A DNA stretch of 7,340 bases from the NCBI GenBank assembly GCA_964349045.1, contig CAYGFI010000203.1, positions 1 through 7,340 of the forward strand. The letters run 5' to 3'. Below are positions 1-7,189 of the stretch, piece after piece; position 1 is the first letter of the stretch, and each line of letters opens with the position of its first letter. The notes under the pieces were generated by a model that searched no databases, was not told the DNA's origin, and worked only from the letters and a program-made list of their open reading frames with translations. The position numbers and the translations under genes are program-made. This DNA comes from JACJXF01 sp964349045. Its GTDB lineage: Bacteria > Bacteroidota > Bacteroidia > Bacteroidales > GCA-2748055.

Positions 1-3000
1 GAGTTCTGATCTCATGCGAGATGTTGTTGATAAAAGCTGTTTTCAGTTTGTCGCTTTCCTCGGCTTTTTCTTTGGCTTTGATAAGCTTTTTCTCTATTAT
101 TTTACGGTTTTTAATATTAACCAACATTTGGGCAAAAACAAAAAGAAGTAACTCGTCTTTTTCTTGATATTTATGATGTTCCTTTACAGAGTCAAATCCT
201 AAAAAGCCAATACATTTATGTTCATCCATAATTGGAATAGTTATCAAACTTTTTATGTCTTGTGGCTCTAATATTTGCCTTACCACGTCAGATTCATGTA
301 AAGCAAAAACATCAGGTATATTAATTGCTTTCCCTTCCTTATGAGCATTGACCCAAAATGGTATATCCTCAAGTGGAACGTATTGGAGATTGTTTATTTG
401 TGGAGTAATTCCATTACCACACCACTCATGTGTATTGTTACAAACATCATTATCCCAATCATAGTCAAACACATAAGCCCTGTCGGCTTTAACGAATTTA
501 CCAACTTCTTCCAAAGATTTGTGAATTGTTGAATCAACTTTTTCAAAAGGGATATTAATATAATTTAATGCAATTTTCCTTAATAATTCCTGCATTCTGG
601 TTTGATATATAAGCTCATGTTCCGCCTGTTTACGCTCAGTCATATCTTCTTTTACAGCTAAAAAATAATTAATTTTCCCTGCTTTATCAATAATAGGCGA
701 GATGGAGGCAAACTCCCAGTAAAGCTCACCGTTTTTCTTTTTATTGTGGAACTCGCCTCTCCATGTATTCCCTGAAAGAATAGTGTCCCACAACTTTTTG
801 TATTCTTCTTTGGGCAATTCACCTGATTTTAAAATGTTTGGGTTTTTGCCTGCTACTTCGTTGTTGGAATAGCCGGTGAGTTCAACAAACTTTGCGTTAA
901 CATATTCTATATTTCCAGTCAAATTTGTAATCATAACGGATACCGGACTTTGCTCAACTGCCTGCGATAGTTTTAATATTTCACTTTCAGCTTTTTTGCG
1001 CTCGGTAATATCATTGCCCGAACTTAAGGTGCCAATCGGTTTGCCATTAGCATCCCGTAGCAAAACGTTATGCCATTCAATTAATCGTTCTTCGCCGTTC
1101 AGGTTTACAATAAGGTTTTCGTAAAACTCTACTGCTTCAATCTTGCCAATCATTATTTCCTTAAAAATAGCTCGAACATTTTCGCCAATGTTTGTTGGAA
1201 GAATCGTTGAGAACCAATCTCTGCCAAGAATTTCTTCTTCAGTGTAGCCAAGAATATTACATGCTTTAGTATTTATTTTAGAAATCTTTCCGTCTTGATC
1301 AAGAATTACCATCAAAACGCCGGCAAACTGAAAATACTGTTCAGCTTTTTCTTTGGCTTTTATAAGCTCTTGTTCCGCCTTTAATTTTTCTGTGATGTCA
1401 CGACCAACCCCCTGAAATTCAACGACCTCATTTTGCTCATTCAAAATAGCTGTACCGGTCCATTCCAGACTCATTGCAGAACCGTCCGGGTTATTTGCCA
1501 AACTCATGTAATTATTAAGGAAAGGATTGTCAGCGTTTATATTTTTTAGAACCGATAAAACACCCTCCCTTTCGGATTCGGGTACAAATTCCAGAAATTT
1601 TGAACCTATAAGTTCCTGCTCATTCATCCCGAATAGCCTGCAAAACGCTTTGTTTACAAATGTCATGGTGGTATCAGGGAGAAATCTGCAAATCAACTCT
1701 TGTTGGATTTCCATTACGGATGAAAGCAGTTGCTCTTTTATTCGCAATTCTTCTTCAGCGCGAATTTGATCGGTAATATCTTTTATCTGAGAAATAAAAT
1801 ACAAGGGTAACCTATTTTTATCTTTAACCAACGACACAAATAAATCTGCCCAAACAATATTTCCATTTTTATGGAAATATCTTTTTTCCATATTATAAGT
1901 TTCTATTTCGCCAGCTATCATTTTTGCAACATAATTTAAATCAGTTTGCAAATCATCAGGGTGTGTAATTTCTTGCCAGGTTTTCTCAGATAATTCTTCT
2001 TCGGAATAACCAACAACTTTACAAACATTGGAATTGACTTTGAGCCATTTACCATCAAGAGAAATTAATGCCATTCCAATTGCTGAATATTCAAATGCAT
2101 TTTTGAACTTTTCCTCACTTTCACGAGATGCATCTTCTGCAAGCTTTCGTTCGGTGATGTCCCTGCTGTAGCTTGCAATGCCGGCTTTCTGCCCATCGCT
2201 TTCATAAATCGGTTGGTAAATTATATCGTACCACCGTGGAATTCCACCAGACGAAAGACGAATTTCCTGATGAATCGGTTCTCCTGTTTCAATAATATTC
2301 TTTTTTAATTCGTTAATTGTTTTTGCTTCCTCCGGAGGCAGTAAATCCCAATCAGATTTGCCGATAACATCTTCGGGAGTTAATGGATGGGCCGGATTAA
2401 TAATAAAAGTATAGGTCAAATTGCAGTCCTGTAAAAAGAGTACATCGGGTGAATTTTCAGCTATTAGTTTAAAGAAGTTTTCACTTTTCCGAATTTCAAT
2501 TTCAGCGTGTCTCCGTTTAGTAATATCGCTCGACATAATAGAAATTCCTTCCGGAATGGGTTCAATATTTAGACTAAACCAACCCTTTACTCCGTTGGGA
2601 AAAGTAAATTCATTATCCATCTGCTGTTGAACGCGTTCGTCCATACATTTCTTTAGGGCGGCAAATACTTCTGTTGTTTCAATTCCGGGCCACATATCCA
2701 TATACTTATTACCAATCAGCTCTTCATTTGGACGGCGGTTCTGTAATTCGGCGGCTTTGTTAATAAATAAGTAGCGCCAGTCACTACTAATAATTTGGTA
2801 GCCCCCCATCATACTATCTAAAGTTGAATGGTATCGCGCTTCATTTTCTACAAGAAGTCGCTTCTGTTGACGTTTTTCGGTTTCATCCTGAAATGAAATG
2901 GCAATTCCTGTTACCTTTCCGGATGCATCAAAAAGAGGTGCACCGGTATCCATAACCGGAATTTGCGTCCCGCTTTTTGAAATCAGTATGGTGTGATTGC

Positions 3001-4366
3001 CAAGTTCCTTTACAAGCCCTTTCTTTAGTACTTTGTCTAAAATGTTGTTTTCCTGCTGGCCGGTATCTTCATCGATGACCTTATATACCTCATGAAAGTC
3101 CCTGCCACGCGCTTCTCTTAAGTTCCAGCCGGTTAATTCTTCTGCCCTTGCATTTAAGTATTGTATGTCGCCATTCAAATCAAGGGTGATAATGCCATCA
3201 CCTATACTATCTATAACTACTTTAAATTTTTCCTGTTGTGCCCAAAGTTCCCTTTCATTTTCAAGTAATCCTTTGTAAATATTCTTTTGACGTGTATTAA
3301 ACAAAGAGACAATAAAAAGACCACTAATTACAATTATAAATAAAACCGACACTAAGGACTGTAATGTCAATCTCTTGACATCTTGAAACAACTCGCTTTT
3401 ATCGATCTTGGAAATCAAAACCCAGTCAGTTCCTTCAATTGCTTGCATAGAAGCCAGTACATCAACATTACGGTAGTCTTTACCCTGATAAATTCCGGGC
3501 TGTTTGGAGGTGTAAATTTTTGACAAGAGATCATCGTTTTTAACCTCGATTTTGTCTTTAGTTTCAATTTCTACCTGATGCTTGAGCTCATTAAATAATA
3601 TGACATTGTTGGTTTCATTATTGAAGATAAATGATTCCCCTGTTTGGCTTTCAGTCGGCCAACTTTCAAACAGTGGTAGAATGTAATTAGCAGGATCATC
3701 TCTGATAATTATTGCATAGCTGAGATTATTTACACCATTATTTAATGGTGAGATGAAAGAGATAAGGCTTTGCTTGTTGCCATTCTGCGTTGCATTGAAA
3801 AAAACGGTAGAAATAACCTTCTCATGTTGCATGACGTTTTTCAAAGACCTCAATTCATCAGGATAGATAGTTGTGATTTGGCTATTTGTATCGGCAATTA
3901 TACTTCCATCTGACGAAGTTAAAAAAACTTCGGCATATTCGTGTTCCAGTTTGATTTGCTGTAACAATTCCAATAACTGGGTTTTGTCAATTAGCGAATT
4001 TGACCGGACATAGGTTTTGGCAACTTCTTCTAAATAAGGATTAGCTGAGATTATCTGAGCATCGTTTATCTCATCCTTATACCACATCTCTAGCTGTTTT
4101 GCCTTAAGGGTGGCTATGGCAGTCAGTGTTTTTTCTTTCTGCTGTATGATTTGTTCTTTTTCCCGGCCATAATACCAATATCCTCCGATGGAAACAAGAA
4201 CTGTTAATAATGTAATGTAGAAGGCTACTTGCCTTTTACTGCTGAGCTGCAACTTTGATTTGTTTTTCATTGTATGAAAATCTGTGTTCATATTCTGGAA
4301 TTTTTTCTCAGCATTGGCTATAACGGGAGTCTCCCGCAGAGCGGGACAAGTCGTGTAAAAACCCAT
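1..4366 (-). CDS. Multi-PAS/GAF membrane sensor histidine kinase, 3' end beyond window
   Basis: An uninterrupted frame of 1455 codons runs off the left edge. Order by residue: TM helix 48-66; extracytoplasmic Cache-like sensor about 67-333; TM helix 334-356; PAS domains at about 380-496, 510-616, 628-738, 752-866, 878-994, 1008-1122 and 1134-1246, most ending in a D-I-T-E-R-K-like linker; GAF about 1260-1420; then HisKA with the H-box INNISHEIRT, where His1451 is the expected phospho-acceptor. Proteins of this type autophosphorylate on that His in response to ligands and pass the phosphate to a response regulator. The ATPase domain, any receiver domain and the partner regulator lie outside the window. 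The start is uncertain. An in-frame TGA at 4370-4372 makes ATG 4366 the earliest possible start, but ATG 4291 (Met26) and ATG 4270 (Met33) give a more usual short tail before TM1. None has a clear Shine-Dalgarno. The kinase assignment is firm; the ligands are unknown. Confidence 0.95.
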   Translation of the reverse strand, partial: MGFYTTCPALRETPVIANAEKKFQNMNTDFHTMKNKSKLQLSSKRQVAFYITLLTVLVSIGGYWYYGREKEQIIQQKEKTLTAIATLKAKQLEMWYKDEINDAQIISANPYLEEVAKTYVRSNSLIDKTQLLELLQQIKLEHEYAEVFLTSSDGSIIADTNSQITTIYPDELRSLKNVMQHEKVISTVFFNATQNGNKQSLISFISPLNNGVNNLSYAIIIRDDPANYILPLFESWPTESQTGESFIFNNETNNVILFNELKHQVEIETKDKIEVKNDDLLSKIYTSKQPGIYQGKDYRNVDVLASMQAIEGTDWVLISKIDKSELFQDVKRLTLQSLVSVLFIIVISGLFIVSLFNTRQKNIYKGLLENERELWAQQEKFKVVIDSIGDGIITLDLNGDIQYLNARAEELTGWNLREARGRDFHEVYKVIDEDTGQQENNILDKVLKKGLVKELGNHTILISKSGTQIPVMDTGAPLFDASGKVTGIAISFQDETEKRQQKRLLVENEARYHSTLDSMMGGYQIISSDWRYLFINKAAELQNRRPNEELIGNKYMDMWPGIETTEVFAALKKCMDERVQQQMDNEFTFPNGVKGWFSLNIEPIPEGISIMSSDITKRRHAEIEIRKSENFFKLIAENSPDVLFLQDCNLTYTFIINPAHPLTPEDVIGKSDWDLLPPEEAKTINELKKNIIETGEPIHQEIRLSSGGIPRWYDIIYQPIYESDGQKAGIASYSRDITERKLAEDASRESEEKFKNAFEYSAIGMALISLDGKWLKVNSNVCKVVGYSEEELSEKTWQEITHPDDLQTDLNYVAKMIAGEIETYNMEKRYFHKNGNIVWADLFVSLVKDKNRLPLYFISQIKDITDQIRAEEELRIKEQLLSSVMEIQQELICRFLPDTTMTFVNKAFCRLFGMNEQELIGSKFLEFVPESEREGVLSVLKNINADNPFLNNYMSLANNPDGSAMSLEWTGTAILNEQNEVVEFQGVGRDITEKLKAEQELIKAKEKAEQYFQFAGVLMVILDQDGKISKINTKACNILGYTEEEILGRDWFSTILPTNIGENVRAIFKEIMIGKIEAVEFYENLIVNLNGEERLIEWHNVLLRDANGKPIGTLSSGNDITERKKAESEILKLSQAVEQSPVSVMITNLTGNIEYVNAKFVELTGYSNNEVAGKNPNILKSGELPKEEYKKLWDTILSGNTWRGEFHNKKKNGELYWEFASISPIIDKAGKINYFLAVKEDMTERKQAEHELIYQTRMQELLRKIALNYINIPFEKVDSTIHKSLEEVGKFVKADRAYVFDYDWDNDVCNNTHEWCGNGITPQINNLQYVPLEDIPFWVNAHKEGKAINIPDVFALHESDVVRQILEPQDIKSLITIPIMDEHKCIGFLGFDSVKEHHKYQEKDELLLFVFAQMLVNIKNRKIIEKKLIKAKEKAEESDKLKTAFINNISHEIRT
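4324..4346 (-). promoter_or_regulatory. Two overlapping, mutually exclusive GC hairpins at the 5' end of the kinase gene
   Basis: Read as minus-strand RNA, UCCCGC-UCU-GCGGGA (4346-4332) forms a 6-bp stem. CGGGA-GAC-UCCCG (4336-4324) forms a 5-bp stem that uses part of the same GCGGGA arm, so only one can form at a time. They stand out in AT-rich surroundings. If translation starts at ATG 4291 or 4270 they lie in the leader and could act as a small RNA switch. If it starts at 4366 they are coding (residues 7-15). The pairing is seen directly; a regulatory role is inference. Confidence 0.35.
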
Positions 4367-4716
4367 TTCTCAAATAAATATACCCTCTTAAATTGAATTG
4401 CATATGATATAAGGGCATAAAAATTAAAAAATACTTAATGTACTATTTTCACCGGCAGAAATATTTCTTCAAAATCCGGTCTTAAAAGAGAAAGGATTTT
4501 ATCCACTACCAGGTTTCAATTAACCGGAAAATACCACGCCGGCCTCTGGTCTGAAATATACTCAACTTATTGAAACCCCATAGATAGAAAAAATTCCGGA
4601 TAGTCTTTGCGGAGAGGATTTCGTGCAACACGGCTTCATATTGGGTCTCATTCCTCGTCCACACGAAGCCTTATTTATTGGGTGCTGGTGTTCTATTTTT
4701 ATGTCTTTGGTTTTCA
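4367..4716. other. 350-base region without a secure gene; possible repeat or decayed gene
   Basis: This separates the nuclease stop from the kinase start. Minus-strand reading gives several short open stretches. One frame is stop-free for about 54 codons, from just after a TAA near 4672 to a TAG near 4509, but has no ATG. Another reads VDKILSLLRPDFEEIFLPV before a TAA at 4435-4437, with in-frame stops upstream. The part at about 4600-4680 is more GC-rich than its surroundings. Such patchy coding-like text fits a decayed gene or an interspersed repeat, but I recognise no family. No tRNA, and no clear strong terminator with a T-run, was seen. Confidence 0.4.
4471..4500. repeat. 7-bp inverted repeat (AAAATCC / GGATTTT)
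   Basis: AAAATCC at 4471-4477 is matched by GGATTTT at 4494-4500 across a 16-base loop. The stem is AT-rich and no separate U-run follows it on the minus strand, so it is at best a weak terminator for the operon to its right. It may be chance. Confidence 0.2.
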
Positions 4717-4717
4717 T
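4562..4717 (-). CDS. Weak small ORF (51 aa) abutting the DUF262-HNH stop codon
   Basis: An ATG at 4717-4715 overlaps the preceding gene's stop by one base (TGATG), an arrangement that allows re-initiation. The frame runs 51 codons to a TGA at 4562-4564. The product begins MKTKDIKIEHQHPINKA and is basic, with three Cys (including a CC pair) and no domain I know. Against it: the same DNA is also open in a second minus-strand frame, no clear ribosome binding site precedes it, and composition looks like the repeat-like region around it. Probably not a real gene, but recorded because of the coupled start. Confidence 0.2.
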   Translation of the reverse strand: MKTKDIKIEHQHPINKASCGRGMRPNMKPCCTKSSPQRLSGIFSIYGVSIS

Positions 4718-5880
4718 CATTTGTTGCCTTTAGCCCTGTTGTGAGTCTTACATAACATTTGGCAATTTTTTGTGTCGCTAGCACCGCCTTTACTCCAAGC
4801 AGTTACATGGTCAGCGTCCATTTCATTCAAATTCCAAATTTTACTTTTATTTGAATCATGACCAATTGAACAAAGTGGACAGTTTGATATACCTTTTTTC
4901 ACAGCTTCCTGTGTTTGTTTCGAGTGAATTAATTTCTTTGTTGCCTCGTCAAAAACTCGTACATCAAGCAATTTTGCATCTTTTGCCCCACCAAGAATAT
5001 ATTCAAAAATACCTCTACGATTTTTTATGTATGGGTCACCATAGAGTTTTTGCACTTCTGCTGATACCTTTTTCGGGTCGTAAGCTTTATTATGATAAGT
5101 TTCATAAAGTCGGCCCCATTCAAGACCACACATCTCGTTCTCTACATCAATAAATACAGCCGAAACCCAATCTATAACACTTGTAAAGTAAGTTTTTAGT
5201 TCATTTATGTTTTTGTCGAAGCGATGGCTGCTCATGTAATCAACAATATTGCCTTTGCTCACCCAGTCCAACGCCATCTCTAAAAACGCCTGTCGGTTTA
5301 CACTGCCTTTTATGTATGCACTCCATTTCTGTATGTTGGCGTTCTGGCTGTTGCTAAACTCTGCTTTTGCAAGTGTTACAAAAGGTCCAGAAAAAATAGC
5401 ATTATTAAACTCCTGGTCGTTTAGGGGAACACCAGCTATGTTTATGGTACTAAACCAGTTTTTTATCTCACTTTCTTCACCCTCGCATTCGTAAATAGTG
5501 AGTTTCGTTTCTAAGATTTTAGCCTTTTTGTCTGCTGCAATACCATCAAAGTATTGCTCCATACTGTTTTCATCTTTGAAGGCAAATTTATTGGTAACAT
5601 ACCGCCCGAAGCTCGTAATACGCTGTTGACCATCCAAAATTTCAAATTCATCATCACTGACTTTCACGAAATATATTAATCCCAGGGGATAGCCTTTGAG
5701 TAAGGAATCAATTACAGCTACATCTTTTTTACCGTCTGCATAGATATAGTTACGCTGGTATTCTGGTTGTATAGTAAGCTTCCCTGAAAGCCCAAACAGT
5801 CCTTTACCTTCAAGTTCATTATAGACAAAACCTTCACAGATTTCTTTGACTGTTATATCGGTTCTTAGTTTAGTTTTCAT
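4717..5880 (-). CDS. DUF262 domain protein with C-terminal HNH endonuclease
   Basis: A 387-residue protein. The N-terminal DUF262 (ParB/sulfiredoxin-like fold) shows QPEYQRNY at 38-45, a VIDSLLKGYPLG helix at 56-67, and the signature ILDGQQRITS at 81-90, followed by the family's N-x-x-G-x-x-L-x-x-x-E/Q-like segment at 147-158. In GmrSD and SspE, DUF262 is linked to nucleotide hydrolysis and sensing of DNA modification, with the DGQQR motif needed in SspE. The C-terminal HNH domain (about 330-387) has CPLC at 334-337, D357-H358, N372, and LCKTHN with C377, H380 and N381; the Cys/His set likely binds zinc, and H358 is the probable catalytic base. The middle (about 170-320) is helical and unassigned. 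The start overlaps the methyltransferase stop (ATGA), and AGGAGAGG lies 6 bases upstream, so the two are probably co-translated. Likely role: DNA cleavage in a restriction or anti-phage module. Domains are certain; whether it cuts unmodified or modified DNA is not known. Confidence 0.9.
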   Translation of the reverse strand: MKTKLRTDITVKEICEGFVYNELEGKGLFGLSGKLTIQPEYQRNYIYADGKKDVAVIDSLLKGYPLGLIYFVKVSDDEFEILDGQQRITSFGRYVTNKFAFKDENSMEQYFDGIAADKKAKILETKLTIYECEGEESEIKNWFSTINIAGVPLNDQEFNNAIFSGPFVTLAKAEFSNSQNANIQKWSAYIKGSVNRQAFLEMALDWVSKGNIVDYMSSHRFDKNINELKTYFTSVIDWVSAVFIDVENEMCGLEWGRLYETYHNKAYDPKKVSAEVQKLYGDPYIKNRRGIFEYILGGAKDAKLLDVRVFDEATKKLIHSKQTQEAVKKGISNCPLCSIGHDSNKSKIWNLNEMDADHVTAWSKGGASDTKNCQMLCKTHNRAKGNK

Positions 5881-7019
5881 TTTGAACCTCTCCTATGTTT
5901 AATTACTACACGGACATAAGTAGGTTTGCCATTTATTGTTCCATCTTTATCTTTAATAAGGCCGTGATCTTTTAATGGAACATTATTATTTAATCTTATG
6001 TCATTTGCACTTAATATTTCAAACTGCTCAGGACTGTATTTATCTAAAAAAGTAATTGGTACTCCCATGGCGCCATCATAATCACTAGGTATAGCATCAG
6101 TAAATGGTATTTCAATAGCATCATAATTGTCATATTTTTTATATCCTATTCCCTTGATTTCTTTGTGTTTGCTAAACTTAATGTTATCTTCCATTGTCAT
6201 AAGGGGTAATGGTTGGTGTCTCTTGCCATGATCTATATTAGTAAGCCAAAGGCAGTTGTTAGTGGCAATGATTCGATTTCCTTCCTCATCAATTCGCGCT
6301 TCTGTTCCATACAATTCATATGACTCAGGGACAATAAAACCAGAGATCCAGCGACCCATTCCAGTGCCTAGCCAGATTTTGTTCTCTTTAATTAAAGGGG
6401 TGACTTCTATATATGAAATCGCATTAATATTTCCGATGATTAAGAAATTTTTATCATAGTCAACAAGTTGTTTTATATACTCACGAAACAGACTAAAAGG
6501 CGGATTAGTTATTACAATGTTAGATTGTTTTAATAAAGAGATTGACTCATCACTGCGAAAATCGCCATCACCGTCTAATGGTGTCCATTCATTATGCTTA
6601 TTTTCCTTTAGCTGTAATGCCACATCTTTCAAGTTGAATTCACCATCACCATCTATGTCACCAACTTCATTAATAATAAATTTATTGGCGGTTATCTTCG
6701 GACGACCTTTTGCTTTTGTGAGAGTCGTGTTATCGCCAAACAATTCAAGTTGAGTATTGGCAATAGGCGAAGGCTTATAACTGGTCGTAATAAGCTGCTT
6801 CAAACCAATTCGTTTAAAGTTTAAAACGAAATAACGAAAAAAATTGCTCTCGAATGGGTCATCACAGTTACAATAGACCACTCTGCTACGAAATACATCA
6901 GGCTTGTATTCTAAATATGCTTCGATCTCTTTCTGAATATCACTAAATTGTGTATAGAATTCATCACTTTTTGATCTTTTAGCATTATGTAATAATTTGT
7001 TTGTTGCATTTCTTGCCAT
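5877..7019 (-). CDS. EcoRI-type adenine-specific DNA methyltransferase (M.EcoRI-like)
   Basis: A 380-residue protein that I recognise as an M.EcoRI relative from several blocks: N-terminal ARNATNKLLHNAKRSKSDEF (2-21), VVYCNCDDP (47-55), GDGDFRSDES (150-159), the catalytic NPPF at 172-175 within IVITNPPFSLF, NKIWLG (213-218), SGFIVPESYELYGTEARID (226-244), NNCLWLTN (254-261) and MGVPITFLDKY (318-328). The family transfers a methyl group from S-adenosylmethionine to adenine N6; M.EcoRI modifies the second A of GAATTC. Specificity here is inferred and may differ. M.EcoRI is 326 residues as I recall, so this copy is longer. Extra sequence falls at about 80-147, including an EF-hand/dockerin-like loop DIDGDGEFNLKD (121-132), and near 335-360. 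ATG 7019 is supported by the conserved N-terminus and an AGGA 4 bases upstream. It is followed by the DUF262-HNH gene with a 4-base overlap, and no EcoRI-like nuclease is present here. Confidence 0.95.
   Translation of the reverse strand: MARNATNKLLHNAKRSKSDEFYTQFSDIQKEIEAYLEYKPDVFRSRVVYCNCDDPFESNFFRYFVLNFKRIGLKQLITTSYKPSPIANTQLELFGDNTTLTKAKGRPKITANKFIINEVGDIDGDGEFNLKDVALQLKENKHNEWTPLDGDGDFRSDESISLLKQSNIVITNPPFSLFREYIKQLVDYDKNFLIIGNINAISYIEVTPLIKENKIWLGTGMGRWISGFIVPESYELYGTEARIDEEGNRIIATNNCLWLTNIDHGKRHQPLPLMTMEDNIKFSKHKEIKGIGYKKYDNYDAIEIPFTDAIPSDYDGAMGVPITFLDKYSPEQFEILSANDIRLNNNVPLKDHGLIKDKDGTINGKPTYVRVVIKHRRGSK
5887..5894 (-). promoter_or_regulatory. Shine-Dalgarno AGGAGAGG for the DUF262-HNH gene
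   Basis: AGGAGAGG lies 6 bases before ATG 5880 and inside the last codons of the methyltransferase. It is the strongest ribosome binding site in the window. It fixes the start and suggests the nuclease is translated efficiently and coupled to its upstream partner. Confidence 0.65.
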
Positions 7020-7129
7020 ATAGTCCTATTTCATTTTCAAGTCATAAAGATACAATTTATATTCATTTGCCTTGTCGTTTCGGTCTTCCTACACTTGTAC
7101 CCAACGAATAGTGTTTTATTCATCGTTCC

Positions 7130-7152
7130 TATACAAAATTAACGATTGTATA
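7130..7152. promoter_or_regulatory. Operator-like inverted repeat TATACAA-N9-TTGTATA upstream of the methyltransferase
   Basis: A perfect 7-bp inverted repeat with a 9-base spacer sits 111 bases before the methyltransferase start, in the only sizeable gap before the operon. A second repeat, ATCGTT (7122-7127) with AACGAT (7141-7146), interleaves with it. Size and spacing suit a dimeric repressor site, but no controller (C-protein) gene is in the window and no good Bacteroidetes promoter (TTG and TAnnTTTG) could be placed with confidence. It could also be a weak hairpin or chance. Confidence 0.3.
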
Positions 7153-7189
7153 CACGCAAAATCCCGCCTATTTCCTTATTTATTAAAAA

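Noticed and set aside
2236..2247. 12-bp perfect palindrome GTGGAATTCCAC
   Set aside because: It is inside a conserved PAS coding segment and is explained by codons; no regulatory context.
341..2630. Four plus-strand ORFs of 63-82 codons (341-532, 876-1124, 1527-1769, 2421-2630)
   Set aside because: They lie antisense inside the continuous kinase frame, whose PAS/GAF domains are clearly coding; the plus-strand products have no recognisable domains.
4622..4680. Small stems CGTG-CAA-CACG (4622-4632) and GGCTTC/GAAGCC (4632-4637 with 4675-4680) as a terminator or RNA gene
   Set aside because: They are short, the second has a long 37-base loop, and no T-run follows on either strand in a suitable position.
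4851..5494. Plus-strand ORFs at 4851-5153 and 5249-5494
   Set aside because: Antisense shadows of the DUF262-HNH gene, with no domain or ribosome binding site.
6256..6753. Plus-strand ORFs at 6256-6459 and 6517-6753
   Set aside because: Antisense shadows of the methyltransferase gene, whose conserved motifs lie on the other strand.
7064..7126. Short minus-strand frames between the upstream gene and the methyltransferase, including a basic GRPKRQGK stretch that looks like an AT-hook
   Set aside because: Fewer than 30 codons, no ribosome binding site, and two overlapping frames compete; not enough to call a leader peptide or controller protein.
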